This document shows, piece after piece, positions 1 to 10,689 of a stretch of DNA of 64,000 nucleotides; the stretch's first letter is position 1; every line of letters begins with the position of its first letter. A program made the translations under genes and the position numbers. Source of the stretch: Acanthosepion esculentum (lineage: Eukaryota > Mollusca > Cephalopoda > Sepiida > Sepiidae). The stretch lies in contig OZ038485.1 of NCBI GenBank assembly GCA_964036315.1, forward strand, positions 78,028,460-78,092,459, written 5' to 3'. The notes beneath the pieces are model-generated. The model was given only the letters and a program-made list of their open reading frames with translations. It ran no database searches and had not been told where the DNA came from.

Positions 1-68
<68 letters not shown>
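1..68. repeat. (CA)n microsatellite
   Basis: Uninterrupted CA dinucleotide run from the window edge to about position 68; it probably continues to the left. Confidence 0.95.
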
Positions 69-69
<1 letters not shown>

Positions 70-695
70 TCTTATCTCTTATTGTATTTATTAGGTCCAC
101 AACATCAGAGGTAAATGTTGATGACATCACAGAAGAGGTTTTCCAGACAATAAAAAATCCAATCATTGTCACTCGCTTCGTGAATGGAGACCATATATAA
201 ATTATAATCTGACATCTGTTACTTTTCAAAATATATGAATATAGACTAGCATATATTACTGTTATTTAGACATATTAGAATAGATGTTATTCAATCTATT
301 TTTTTTTCTGATTTTGGACATTACTTATGGGATAAGCTAAGAGAGAAATGCCGATACATATTTTGTGTCATGTTATGAAGTCAAATGGTTATTTATTGGT
401 AAATATTTGTTTTGATTTTCCATTAGGTTATAAAAATGGAGTAATCAAATTTAAATGTTGAACTTTAGATCTTTGAAAGGAAATTATTCCCACTTTAAAA
501 CTTGAAATGGAAAAGAAACGATCGATGTTTTCAATTATTTTCAAAACGTTCCTATGTCAATGTTTAGTAAGGTTAACTTATTCTGGCAATGATTCAGAAG
601 TTCAAGTACCCACCGAGGTCAAGGTAATAATGATGATTTTCGTGATTAGATTGCTAACTAGGTACGAAAAATTACATTTTATAATTTTCACATAC
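69..695. other. AT-rich non-coding stretch, probable intron
   Basis: No convincing coding or mobile-element signal seen. If the SLC16-like exon at 696-842 is real, this is intron downstream of its splice donor on the minus strand. Confidence 0.5.
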
Positions 696-842
696 CGGCT
701 AAAATTCCATAGGTGAGAATCAGTATTTCTACACTTGGAGCAAACATACTGGCAACAGCTGAGGCAACGGCAATTATTCCTGCAAGCATCATAATTTGTC
801 GATGACTTGCTTTATAAATGATGAGAACCAACACCAACGGAC
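696..842 (-). CDS. SLC16-like transporter (gene B), exon 2
   Basis: Partial coding exon of a proton-linked monocarboxylate transporter-like protein of the plasma membrane (MFS, SLC16 family). On the minus strand it follows a good acceptor (tttccag) and ends at a GTATGT donor. Both borders are phase 1 and the length is 147 nt. The translation reads G-PLVLVLI, a short basic loop (KASHR), then two hydrophobic segments, matching transmembrane segments 2-4 of the family. The first base of its split glycine codon comes from exon 1, so FGG|PLV reads straight through. Later exons are off the window. The 20 bp after its acceptor are repeated at 50,717-50,736. Confidence 0.82.
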
Positions 843-1337
843 CTGGAAATGACAGAAAATAATCATTGATGACTTGCTTGATAAACTGACATAGCAATTA
901 ATGATGTCCACCTACATTTTTCATAAAATTTCAGATTGTAACGATTCATAAAATTTTAAAATCTAAAATACTTTAAATATATGATTAAGAACGACAAATA
1001 TTGTCATCTAGGAAATAATGTTTAAAAAATATTTAATGCATACATCTCCATTTATTTTAATTAAATCTCTAAACTATATAAGTCATTGATTTCAAAAATG
1101 AGTAATATATAATTCTTCATAGATATTTAAAGTCAATTTTTCTACAAGGAAAAAATCATTTACTTATGGAACTCATACGTAATACATAAATCACAATCTT
1201 ATATTTTATTTCCTTTTTTTATATTAAAATCTGATGAAACCAATATTAATTTGCCTACAAATTTGATGAACATATGATTAACATAAATAAAACTGTTTAA
1301 CATTAACTCAGTGTTATTTTTATGCTCATATACATAC
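843..1337 (-). other. Intron 1 of SLC16-like gene B
   Basis: Non-coding, AT-rich, bounded by GT (1337-1336) and AG on the minus strand. Much of it (about 845-1320) is recognisably similar to 50,740-51,145 in the same orientation, including the stretch beside the exon 2 acceptor. Confidence 0.75.
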
Positions 1338-1593
1338 CACCAAACATTGTAGCACCGGAGAGGAATGAACTAACGAGTGAAGTTTTCGTAATGGATTCAT
1401 TAAAGAGGTCGCGTAGTCCTAAAAGGATGATGCCATTTGTAGCAGTAATTCCCGATACTGTAAAGTTCGACATAAAAGCTGCGAAGCATACAGCCCACCC
1501 CCAACCGCCGTCAGGAGGTTGTATTTCTGTATTTGCTTTGGTAACGCTTTTGACTTCCATGCTTTGCTCTACATTTTTCTTCTGGCATGTCAT
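1338..1593 (-). CDS. SLC16-like transporter (gene B), exon 1
   Basis: First coding exon of a monocarboxylate transporter-like protein. It contains the SLC16 signature PPDGGWGWAV at the start of transmembrane segment 1, then a hydrophobic segment, a loop (RDLFNESITKTS) and the start of segment 2 (SSFLSGATMFGG). It ends at GGTG|GTATGT in phase 1, matching exon 2. I start at the Met at 1593 because a possible acceptor (tactag) lies at 1607-1608 and the codons further upstream look like translated UTR or intron. A Met at 1560 is an alternative. The frame is open, so this copy looks functional as far as it can be seen. Substrate cannot be read from this fragment. Confidence 0.85.
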
Positions 1594-1822
1594 CTTCCAA
1601 ACAAACCTAGTATAAAATAATAATAATAATGATAATAAACCAACTGTTGCAGCAAAAATTATGAAAAAGAAAACCAAGTATAAAGCTCTTGAACAGATGA
1701 AACAACAGTGGCAAGAGAAACCTCTGCATGGCCAATATCCAGAATATGCTAATAAAATCATCAATGATGCGTGTTAAATTTATTAAAGTTAAAGATTAAA
1801 GGCTGAAAAGGAAGTCTTTATT

Positions 1823-2561
1823 TTTGCAGAGCAAGACCAGAATTTTTTCACTAGAAACTTTCAGGCAAATATACATATTAGTGCGGATCCAAAATGCAGG
1901 TTCTATGACAAATATCAGGAAACCATAGACCATCTAATCTGTACTTGCGCCAAATGAATATAAAAATCGTCACGATAGAGAAGGGCAATAATTGTACTGA
2001 ACAATGCGCAAAAAACTTTGGAAAAGATGTTAATAAGCACTGGTATGAACATCACCCAGCACCGGTTACAGAAACAGAAGACATCACAATTCTATGGGAT
2101 TACACCATCTTTATAGACCGGAAGATTGAAGCAAATAGGCCGGACATAATTGTTAAAATCCGAAAAGAAAAAACTTGCCTACTAATTGATATGGCTTGCC
2201 CACTGGACTGTAACATAGCAAGCAAGGAATTTGAAAAGCTATTAAAGGAAAAACCTGGAAATCGAAATAGAAAAAAAGTGGAAATTGAAAACAAGAATAG
2301 TAACAGTCAGAGTAGGTGCGCTGGGAATGATAAAAAGGGAACACAACAACACATTGAAAAAATCCCTGGAAATCCTAGCTTAAAAGAAATACAAAATTCT
2401 TTTGATAAGTACAGCCGATACACTAAGAAGAACTTTGTTGATATAACGCTGTTATGGGAGTTAGAAAACAAATCTTGAAATATAGCCATAACAACACACC
2501 ACTACGTGTCTTAGGTCTACCCGCAGATTTGGTAGGTAGTGTGACTATAGCAGAAATCAAA

Positions 2562-2612
<51 letters not shown>
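1823..2612 (+). mobile_element. 5'-truncated non-LTR retrotransposon (restriction-like endonuclease type), 3' end
   Basis: Conceptual translation of about 1823-1954 gives a CCHC-type zinc knuckle (DPKCRFYDKYQETIDHL), with a stop at about 1952. The open frame at 1945-2478 continues with WYEHHPAPV, ILWDYTIFIDRKIEANRPD and LLIDMACPLD. This is the restriction-like endonuclease domain (RPD then ID) found at the C-terminus of several invertebrate LINEs. After the ORF comes a short 3' UTR (GGTAGGTAGTGTGAC) and a (TAA)n tail to 2612. Upstream RT is absent, so the copy is dead-on-arrival and also broken by a frame change. Confidence 0.8.
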
Positions 2613-2616
<4 letters not shown>

Positions 2617-2629
2617 CTGATTGGAGATG

Positions 2630-2962
2630 TTAACATGTAGATGCTTTGTCTGGTGAATTAAGATGGACAACATTAAATATTTTACTCACTAATATTTTAC
2701 ATGTGAGCATTGACCATAACCAGCTGGGCATATACCCTTGGCGTTGAGCGGTAGTACATGAGGAACATCCTGACCAGATGTCGAGAGCGTTGTTTTCAAG
2801 TTTGAAGGATGAGACAACCGTTACAACTTGATACTTGGGAACACCTCCAACCAAAGACCGTCTGTTTCGGATTATGTTATCCGACCTGAATGTATTTCTA
2901 ATTGGAACCCACGTAAAAATGTATGCGCTGCTTTTATCAGAAGCTATCACCATATCACCCAC
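2630..2962 (-). CDS. Unassigned ORF, 110 codons
   Basis: Open minus-strand frame between two retrotransposon remnants. The N-terminus (MGDMVIASDKSSAY) loosely recalls C-terminal retroelement integrase tails, but I cannot place it in a family. No partner domain is visible nearby. Most likely a transposon remnant rather than a host gene. Confidence 0.2.
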   Translation of the reverse strand: MGDMVIASDKSSAYIFTWVPIRNTFRSDNIIRNRRSLVGGVPKYQVVTVVSSFKLENNALDIWSGCSSCTTAQRQGYMPSWLWSMLTCKILVSKIFNVVHLNSPDKASTC

Positions 2963-3289
2963 ATTTAACCTGGTATCAAAACCCCCGACATGGCCAATAT
3001 GCCATCAGCAGTAACACGGTGGATGAAGATAAACATAGAACCCATCAGGGTTGAAAGCGGAGACAGAGGAATTTATAATGGCTGCAGATGACCTTGTTTA
3101 CTAGGAATTACCAAAACAAAAAAAACAAAAACAAAAAATAACAAAATACGGTACAGACAAAATATTCAGATTATATGAATAACTTTTGAGCGTTTAGTGT
3201 CTGCCAGTTCCACCTTGAGACCGAAATAATACAAAGGTCTACAAAATAAGACTATACAGTCCATTCACTAGTAGATATTTTTTTAATCG

Positions 3290-4075
3290 AATTCATTCAA
3301 TGTAAGGCAGTAAAGCCACTAAGACATAAGAGGTTTCTGAGTGTGAAAGAATTAGAAAACAGAAACATTACTAAGGAATGACAACAATACAAGAGTAATC
3401 AGAACAATAAAAGAAGAGGAACTAATAAAAGAGTAGATAACGATTGATATTGCATTTAAATCTTGGTACCATAGCGAAGATGTCATCTGAACAATTACCA
3501 TGATCGTATTTATAGAAAGGCACGGGGAGGCAAGTTTACGGCAGCGGGAAAGTGACTGAAGCCGATACGTTAGGTTAGAACCAATAATATTGCTGATTCT
3601 TCTTTGGATTTTATCGAGAATCTCTAAATATATAGCAGGAACAACGGACCATATGTTGCAGAAATATTCGAAAATCATGGCCAAATGGTAGACTTATAAA
3701 ATGTAAGATACATTCTGGAGAGAAAAAAATGTCTATCACGACACCGTGAATCAATTGTCTTAGCAAATGAATTCAATATAGTGTTTCCACTTCATGTCAA
3801 TAGAGAATGCGCAACAAATCCCTCTCCTGGAGGTTAGCATCAGTTATTCTGATGGAAGGCAGAAAGGCGTCTCTCAAATGATAACAGAGAGCAGTTTTGT
3901 TTTAGAGGTGTTAAAATTAACAAACCATTTTTTACCCCAGTTAACAACACATTGTAAATTGTTTTTGAGATCATCCGCCAATTTTACCTCATCGAACTGA
4001 TCAGACTTATTATCGAGACAGGCGTAAATGGTTGTCCCATCAGGCATAGATACTAATTTGTCAACACGTGATTAA
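3290..4075 (-). mobile_element. Jockey-like LINE fragment
   Basis: Minus-strand remnant of the LINE family seen at 28.4-32.3 kb. The open part (3352-3684) reads FEYFCNIWS, LEILDKIQRRI, NLTYRLQSLSRCRKLAS: the region after the RT active site where these elements end. Bases 3690-4075 match the RT core region of the 29-kb copy, with a degenerate GTTGTCCCATCAGG where the active site is encoded. Frames are broken and the 5' part is missing. Confidence 0.75.
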
Positions 4076-4246
4076 ATGAGAAAGAAAGTGTACAGTCTAG
4101 TTAATTAATATCTGTCAACACTCAATTCTACCTTATCTCTTTGCTTTCCTAGTTTTACGTTTTCTGTAAGTATTGCTATTCTTTATTTTAGAATGCTTCT
4201 AAAATATAAGCATTGATATAGCTTTTATAATAAATTTAAGTGAGGG

Positions 4247-4320
<74 letters not shown>
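4247..4320. repeat. (AT)n array
   Basis: About 74 bp of pure TA/AT. Confidence 0.95.
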
Positions 4321-4323
<3 letters not shown>

Positions 4324-4429
4324 TAAAGTGACTTTATCAAGGACAAAGTAAGGATTGTATTTTGCAACATGTATTTATAAACAGAAGTAAAATATAGTTA
4401 AGTTTTCAAATATATATATATATTGAATG

Positions 4430-4870
4430 AAAGCAGAAAAGGAAAAATGAAGATGAAAATAAGAGATAAAAAAGATAAAAACGAAATAAATAAAGGTGGA
4501 AATAAAAAAGAAGACATTTCACTTACAAGGTAAATGAAGCTACTTAAAGATTTCAATGAAAATGTCGCTCTCTTTTTAGGTACACAGATGATAGGAACTG
4601 CATAAAATGATGACCGACACTTAATTGGCCGACTTGTGGTATTTGAGCAAAAGCGAAGAGAATGGTTCTGTCTGCTTTGATTTAAAGAAACGATTACGTC
4701 ATAAAATTAAAACAAAATGTAAGTATGCATATTTCTACTCATATTGGCAGTGTGAATTTCATCAGAAATATTCATGAGTTTATGGCAAAATTAGATAGGG
4801 AATTTGAATCAGATAAGAAGCATTTGCAGTGTTATCAGTGTTTGCTTTGAATTCATTTTAATACAAATCT
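4430..4870. repeat. Segmental duplication block 2, left copy
   Basis: Non-coding. Similar in the same orientation to 54,000-54,480; shared segments include ctacttaaagat, aaaatgtcgctctcttttt and gaatttgaatcagataag. Several small indels separate the copies. No coding signal. Confidence 0.75.
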
Positions 4871-5417
4871 AATAAATAATGATGTATTCAATTGCACACA
4901 CACACACACACGCACACATACACATATATATAATTTAGGGTAGGTTGATTTTTCACTTTTTTTAAAATATCAAAAAGAATAATGTACCGAAAGTTGTGCA
5001 TAGACCTATTAAGTACTGATACAAAAAATTAGATCTGACACTTCAACGGTTTTTTGAGCATTTGGCATCAAAGTTCCGAGACAAAAATGCACTGAAAAAT
5101 CTACGATGTTGCAAGATTTGGACTAAATATTGATAAAAAAAAAATCAATTTCACTATTTAAATCAGGGAATGTTGTTATTTTGTTTTATCAAAATGAAAT
5201 AAAATGAAGAAATTATATGTAAACTTCAAATTGAAAATCTGCACCCCCATAATCACTGTCTAATTTGAAATGCTGTTTTTTACCTCATGAATTAAGCAGT
5301 ATTAGTTGAATACATTCAAAAATTGATTTTTTTCTGTTATGAATTAAAATACAACAAACAAACAAATTTGGAAAAATAAAGAATAGTTTAATAGGGTTTA
5401 ATATATATAGTCAAATA
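4871..5417. other. AT-rich stretch, no gene seen
   Basis: Contains a short (CA)n tract near 4897-4915 and AT-rich sequence that looks like the non-coding flank of the decayed element that follows. It is absent from the paralogous block near 54.5 kb, which suggests an insertion here. Confidence 0.4.
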
Positions 5418-6300
5418 GCTCTATATAAGAGCCCTCAGACAAAATTGATGGTCTCAATTTCTGACACAAAGCTTTTGCTATTATGTGCTGGTGCCTTGCT
5501 TCCACAGACTGGGAAGCTTCTGTTGTTAACTTGACTGCCCGTTCCACGCCTTGAGAATGTGAGGGCAAATCTGGCAAGTCAAGCTTCGTACCATTTAATA
5601 ATTATTCCCGAAGATCATTTTCAGAAAATTCTTCTGTGAGTGGTGGTTCACAAACTCCACTTAATGACAAATCTTTTAACTGTGTCCAGTGAATAGCTTT
5701 AAAATTGATAGTTGTGATTCTTTTTAATCTTTTCTTGGTTTGCTCCCCACTCTTGAAAGAATATAAGAATTAATTTGATTTATTTTTTAAAAGATGCACT
5801 CTGTACTGCTTTAATATTTATGTTGAAATTAGATAAAATCCTTAAAATGATTCCATAAATCGGCATAATTAATTTAGTCAGTTTTATATGAATAAATATT
5901 TACTAACCTAACGGCCAAAATTCTTTTTATAGCTTCTTCCCTCACTTCCAGTTCATCAGATTTTACCATGAATATAAGATATTTTCAGGCAGTAAGGTGA
6001 AAGATTTGTATTGTATATTTTTCAATGTGATCTGTTGGATTTAATATGGTTGCTTCCTAATCCTTTGGATCATATTGAAAATATACATTCGCTGATTGCG
6101 GAACTTGTTATTTCTTTTATTTTCGAACCAGCAAATGCCATACACATTCACAATAAAATTTATTAAACTGTGGAGTTTGGTTGAAATATTTCGTGGGTAT
6201 CCACCACGAGTCCATAGACACATCAGACTGATGCCTAACGTTAACCACCTTGCCTGGTTTAATGGACCAATTTTCCATGATGCAAATCTAGAGCTCTAAA
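5418..6300 (-). pseudogene. Degenerate protein of unknown function, repeat-associated
   Basis: Minus-strand translation of about 5418-5770 gives INFKAIHWTQL, CEPPLTEEFSENDLRE, a stop, then LPDLPSHSQGVERAVKL and TEASQSVEARHQHI. A second piece at about 6080-6223 gives FIVNVYGICWFENKRNN and MYIFNMIQRIRK. The pattern of ...P.HSQ.VER.VKL.TEAS... occurs in uncharacterised multi-copy invertebrate proteins (general recall, not a search). Function is unknown. Stops and frame changes show that this copy is dead. It lies in sequence missing from the right-hand paralogous block. Confidence 0.45.
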
Positions 6301-6860
6301 CGGAAGTTTATTTTGGTGCAAGGAGCAACCAATAGTGTGAAGGTTTCTGTTAAGTTTTCTTTCTAGAGGTGCAGCAAATCCACCTTCACAGCCTGAATTG
6401 GCATTAGTGTTTGTCAACAAGTATAGCCTTGATAGTGCTCACACATCAGCCACTTGCTCGGCAATAACCACATCATGCACCAATATTAGGAAGAACCCTA
6501 TGTGTCAGATATTCACTTTCATATGTCATCTTTGTGACAGTCAAGTGGCGTTCTGGTCGCTTGTCTTTTTTTTTTCAGTCTTCTCTCCATTTTCCTTCAC
6601 TATTTCCTTGTACATTAGTGTGTCTTTGTCAGTTTTCCCATCAACTCAAATACAAAGATTTTCCACCTTGTCGCCATGCTGTTGATGGGCATTTGTTTTC
6701 ACTTTAGCCTTTGCTCTATCAATTTTACATTTATCTATATAAATATCTTTTTATATTAATATTGGGGATAAGAAGGCCCATAGCCCTCAAATCCAAGAGC
6801 AATACATTGGCACGGCTGGCTCCAAGATCGGAAGATACATAACTCCTGATCAGCTCAACA
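6301..6860. other. No gene recognised
   Basis: The plus ORF at 6398-6685 is low-complexity and serine/phenylalanine-rich, without family resemblance. This may be part of the same decayed element as 5418-6300. Confidence 0.3.
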
Positions 6861-6921
6861 GCATACCGTGGAATTTTGACAAGGCCTTATCATAAGGCCT
6901 TGTCAAAATTCCACGGTATGC
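6861..6921. repeat. Perfect 61-bp palindrome
   Basis: Arms 6861-6890 and 6892-6921 are exact reverse complements (30 bp each) around a single C. The left arm begins gcataccgtgg and the inner end is aaggccttat. It is hairpin- or cruciform-prone. Confidence 0.97.
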
Positions 6922-7694
6922 TAGGCACTTTGGGATGCTTTTTCCTGCCATTTTTATTCAAATATCTGACAAAGAAAATATATGTATTATCAGAAATTAC
7001 ACAAAATTATTTTTCAAAATAAATTGGAAAATAAAGTTTGAAATGCATTATTAAATTAAAAGTAATGTTTATTTACATAAAAGTAGAGTTAGTATCGGGA
7101 TTAGCTTGTAAACAGGCTTGTTAATAAAACACTAATTTTGAAAATATAAACAAATTACATTACAATAATTATAAAAGTTGTATTTTTTTAAATAGTTAAG
7201 TATATTTTGATGAAAAATGAAATAGATATTTGTGCTAGTTAAAAGCGTAAACACTAAACAGTAAACAAAAATAAAACGAACTTGCAAGAGGAGGTAATTA
7301 CTACCGGTAAATACGGAAAAAATATCCAGTAAAAAAAACGCCGTTCATAAGTAGTTATTTGTATTCTAAACTAAATATTTTAATGTGTTTTATTTTTTTA
7401 TTTTTATTAATTTCATGTAATTTATTAAGAGAATAGATAATAAACTCAAAAATATCCATTATTAAGCGTTATTTTCTTTTTTCCTTTTCGTTAACACACG
7501 GTTTTAATTTAACATACACATTTTTCCGGTCACACCGATATGATGATAAAAATCGCAATTTATTTTGTCTTTAAGTTCGATTCCTCAAATAAATACAAAG
7601 TTTTGAAGAAAAATATTTTTTGTGCTAATTTTTGACGTTATTTTGCAACTTTCCGCGAGTTATTCTTTTTACAGTTCCAAAATCGACCTACCCT
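6922..7694. other. AT-rich stretch, no gene seen
   Basis: No coding, RNA or terminal-repeat signal recognised. Absent from the paralogous region near 54.5 kb. Confidence 0.4.
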
Positions 7695-7860
7695 GACAAG
7701 GATTTTTTTAACATCTATTTTTTGCTACATTTCAGACCATTTCCCCGGTTTCTGGTACATATTTGAATATAAATTATTTAATATTTGAGCACTTCCGGAT
7801 TTCACATCCCATTATCCAATTGTTTTTATTTTTGGTGCCATATCGGTTTCATTTTTATAA

Positions 7861-7917
<57 letters not shown>

Positions 7918-8110
7918 ATATCTCCTTTAAACATACTTAAGTAAATAAACGTATTAGAAAATTTATTTATCAATGAAAAGCAGACTTGGTTGTTATTCAT
8001 TTTGTTAATATTCAGCATTCCAGTTGGGTTGAAATGGCGACGAATGAAAGGTTTTCACCCTATAATCTTTTCTTTTTATTATTTTATTGCTAACATCGGA
8101 AGCCAAAGTT
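7695..8110. repeat. Segmental duplication block 3 with (GATA)n, left copy
   Basis: Similar to 54,556-54,920 (shared gagcacttccgg, ttcacatcccattatcc, agcagacttggttgttatt). It contains a (GATA)n tract at 7861-7917 that is only a few units long in the right-hand copy. Confidence 0.8.
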
Positions 8111-8487
8111 GAATCACAAATCCATATCACTCGAAACTCATGACTAGTATTTCACCTGTCATAACTAATAATAGATATATATAGTCGGCAATTTTGCTGC
8201 TGTTCTTTGTTTAAATAAAAGAAATCGAAAAATAATATTTGACCACTTAGTAGTTCAGCAACTTTTCAGCATGACATTAGGATGACAAGAGTTGGAACGG
8301 AGGTTAGGATGATCTGGATTCATGCCTTTACCAAGTAACGATAATGTGAAATCGACAAAAGAAGTCTCAAGCGGCAATCAATTCGATTTGATCATTTCGT
8401 TTGGCAAACTAATATGCTTCTTTGCAATTTCACAGTCGTACCCCTTTTGTTTTAGTGGCATTATCGCCTTGCTTGGGGTGAAATTAT

Positions 8488-8520
8488 ATATATATATATA
8501 TATATCTATATATATATATA

Positions 8521-8569
<49 letters not shown>
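8488..8569. repeat. (TA)n array
   Basis: TA run with two short CTATA interruptions. It ends where duplication block 4 (8570-8960, matching 56,826-57,260) begins. Confidence 0.95.
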
Positions 8570-8572
<3 letters not shown>

Positions 8573-8739
8573 TAAGGTAGATGCATAAAAAACTGAGGTA
8601 GCTAAATAAATTAACAAGTTATTTAGATATATTTCAATGTATACGAATGTTACTAGAATTTGAAATAATATTTTGGAAATTAGTTTCATGAAGTACGAAA
8701 TGAAAAGAAAGCGCAAAATAGCAAAAGAAAATTCTAATC

Positions 8740-9590
8740 ATTTCTCCGATAAGAGTCACGCTATATAAATGAATTCAGCAAATACACAAAAATAGAAATA
8801 GGCCTAAGACGTGTCTTCTCGACCTTTACAGCCAAGCTATTCGGAATGAGTTCGAAGTCCTACAAGGATTCATTACTGTCGGCTATAATCTTAACAACAT
8901 TAGATATGCAGACGACACAATGTTGATAGCAAACACAGAAAGGAAACTACAAAAACTCTTATTATAGAAGGTAATAAACGAAAGTAAGATGAAAGGACTA
9001 CACAACTGTTATAAGAAAACATACTTTATGATTGTCAACAAAAGAAACAACTCGAGATATGAACTACGAATTGGAGACACTAAGAACAAGAAAGTACAAA
9101 AATTAAAATGGAAAATGAGACAATGAAATCCGAAGGCGCATTAGGATAGCGAAAGAAGCTTTTCAAAAGCTAAACAAAGTATTAAGAAACAGGAAAATTT
9201 AATTCAAAACAAAGAAAAGAAGACTGAATTGTTATGTAGCATCGGTGTAGCATATGAGACTGAATACTGGAAATTTAATCACAGATAAAGAAGAGATTTG
9301 AGGCAACAGAAGAGTGGTTCTACATAAGCATGGTGAGAATATAATGAAACAGTTGAAATTTCTAAGACATATAATGGGGAAAGAGGGCTTGGAAAATGTG
9401 ACACTCACAGGACGTACAGAAGGCAAGAGAGGTAGAAGAAACAGCGAGTAACATCCTTAACAAGTTTGTGTAAATTGTTGACTGAACTCCTGAAAAGATA
9501 TCAAAAAGTTAGTAATAGCTACCAAGGACAGGAAATTGTGGAGAACAATGATCTCCCACGTTCTTCAGAGACATGGCACATAGAAGAAGA
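8740..9590 (+). mobile_element. RTE-like LINE fragment, copy 1
   Basis: Decayed plus-strand 3' half of an endonuclease-reverse transcriptase LINE. Recognisable pieces in order: the RT motif region (NIRYADDTMLIANTE, encoded near 8899-8943), the thumb (RYELRIGDTKNK), GKEGLENVTLTG near 9375, and the conserved end KDRKLWRTMISHVLQRHGT near 9525-9580. Many stops and frame changes. The bases before the RT core match 56.8-57.0 kb, so this insertion predates the segmental duplication. Confidence 0.8.
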
Positions 9591-10689
9591 AATAGTAAAG
9601 ACTGTTTTGTTTATTTCTCTTCAAAAACTGTCGACCCAGTTCATTTGGGCACAGCTGGACTTAGCCATTCACCTTCCAAAAACCTCGGTATTGTATTCAG
9701 GTCTATTACCGTGGACATGTACATTAAAATATGAAAATATGCAGACAGATAAAGAGTTCATCCAACATAAGTATCATTGTGTTTCAAATAGATGGGCTCG
9801 GACGATTATTCATTTTTGTAGACGTCTATCCGGGATACCTCATTCCAACTACGTCTTTATAAAATATTCTGGATTTTCCTCCCGCTCTTTAATCCAATCT
9901 GCGTGTATTCTAGAACAAAGCGTTTAATTGTAGGAAACCCCCCCACCCCCAAATTCCAGCCACCCCATCTATTCCAACTACCCGTTTATTCCAATCAACC
10001 CGTTCATTCCAGCCAACCCGTTTATACGAAACACACAAGAAAATATTTGTGCTAAAATCATTCTTATAGACTGAGGATTAGGCAGTTGTACTCGTACAAA
10101 AGTCGTAAGCATTTGTTATTGAGATATATCGTGTTTATAGTTGGTGAGACAGAACGACTCGCCTGCGGTCGACTTTCTATTCGAAAGCGTTTATTCTTCT
10201 TTTATAAAGTCACTATTTCTTGGGACTTAGTTAAAACATTGATACAGCCTGTAAAATAAGATGTGTCCTGCCCACCAAACCCAAACAGCGTGAGATATTT
10301 AGTGATAAAAATAATTGAAGTTTACACTCGATCTGTTTTCCTTTCTTTCCTGTCAATACTACCACTTATTAAATTGTGTTTTTCACGTCTTCATGGTTTG
10401 GGGGTTTATTTGATCGATTGAGCAGAAGAATAAAATCCTCTCATTATAGCCAAGTTGCAGTCTTATCTTTTCAACTCCAATTATCGATCGACTTTTAAAT
10501 TGTCATCCACTCTCTTACAAAACCTCAGATGTTAGGTTATTTTCATTGAAATTTTATTTCTATCTCATCAATTATAAAAAACCCACAAGCTAGCTCTCAA
10601 TATTTATCAGATGATACTTTTCTTTCCTGTTTTCAAGATGTATATAGACGGAGTTAAAACAAATATAACTTAAGCGAGACTATAAATTC
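9591..10689. other. No gene seen; short degenerate tandem repeat
   Basis: The 153-codon ORF overlapping the LINE tail has no family features. Positions 9940-10,025 contain a short C-rich run and then about four degenerate 18-20-bp units built on caacccgtttattcca. The rest is unremarkable. Confidence 0.5.

Noticed and set aside
9466..9927. 153-codon plus ORF
   Set aside because: Its first third overlaps the LINE 3' end in another frame; no family features in the rest.
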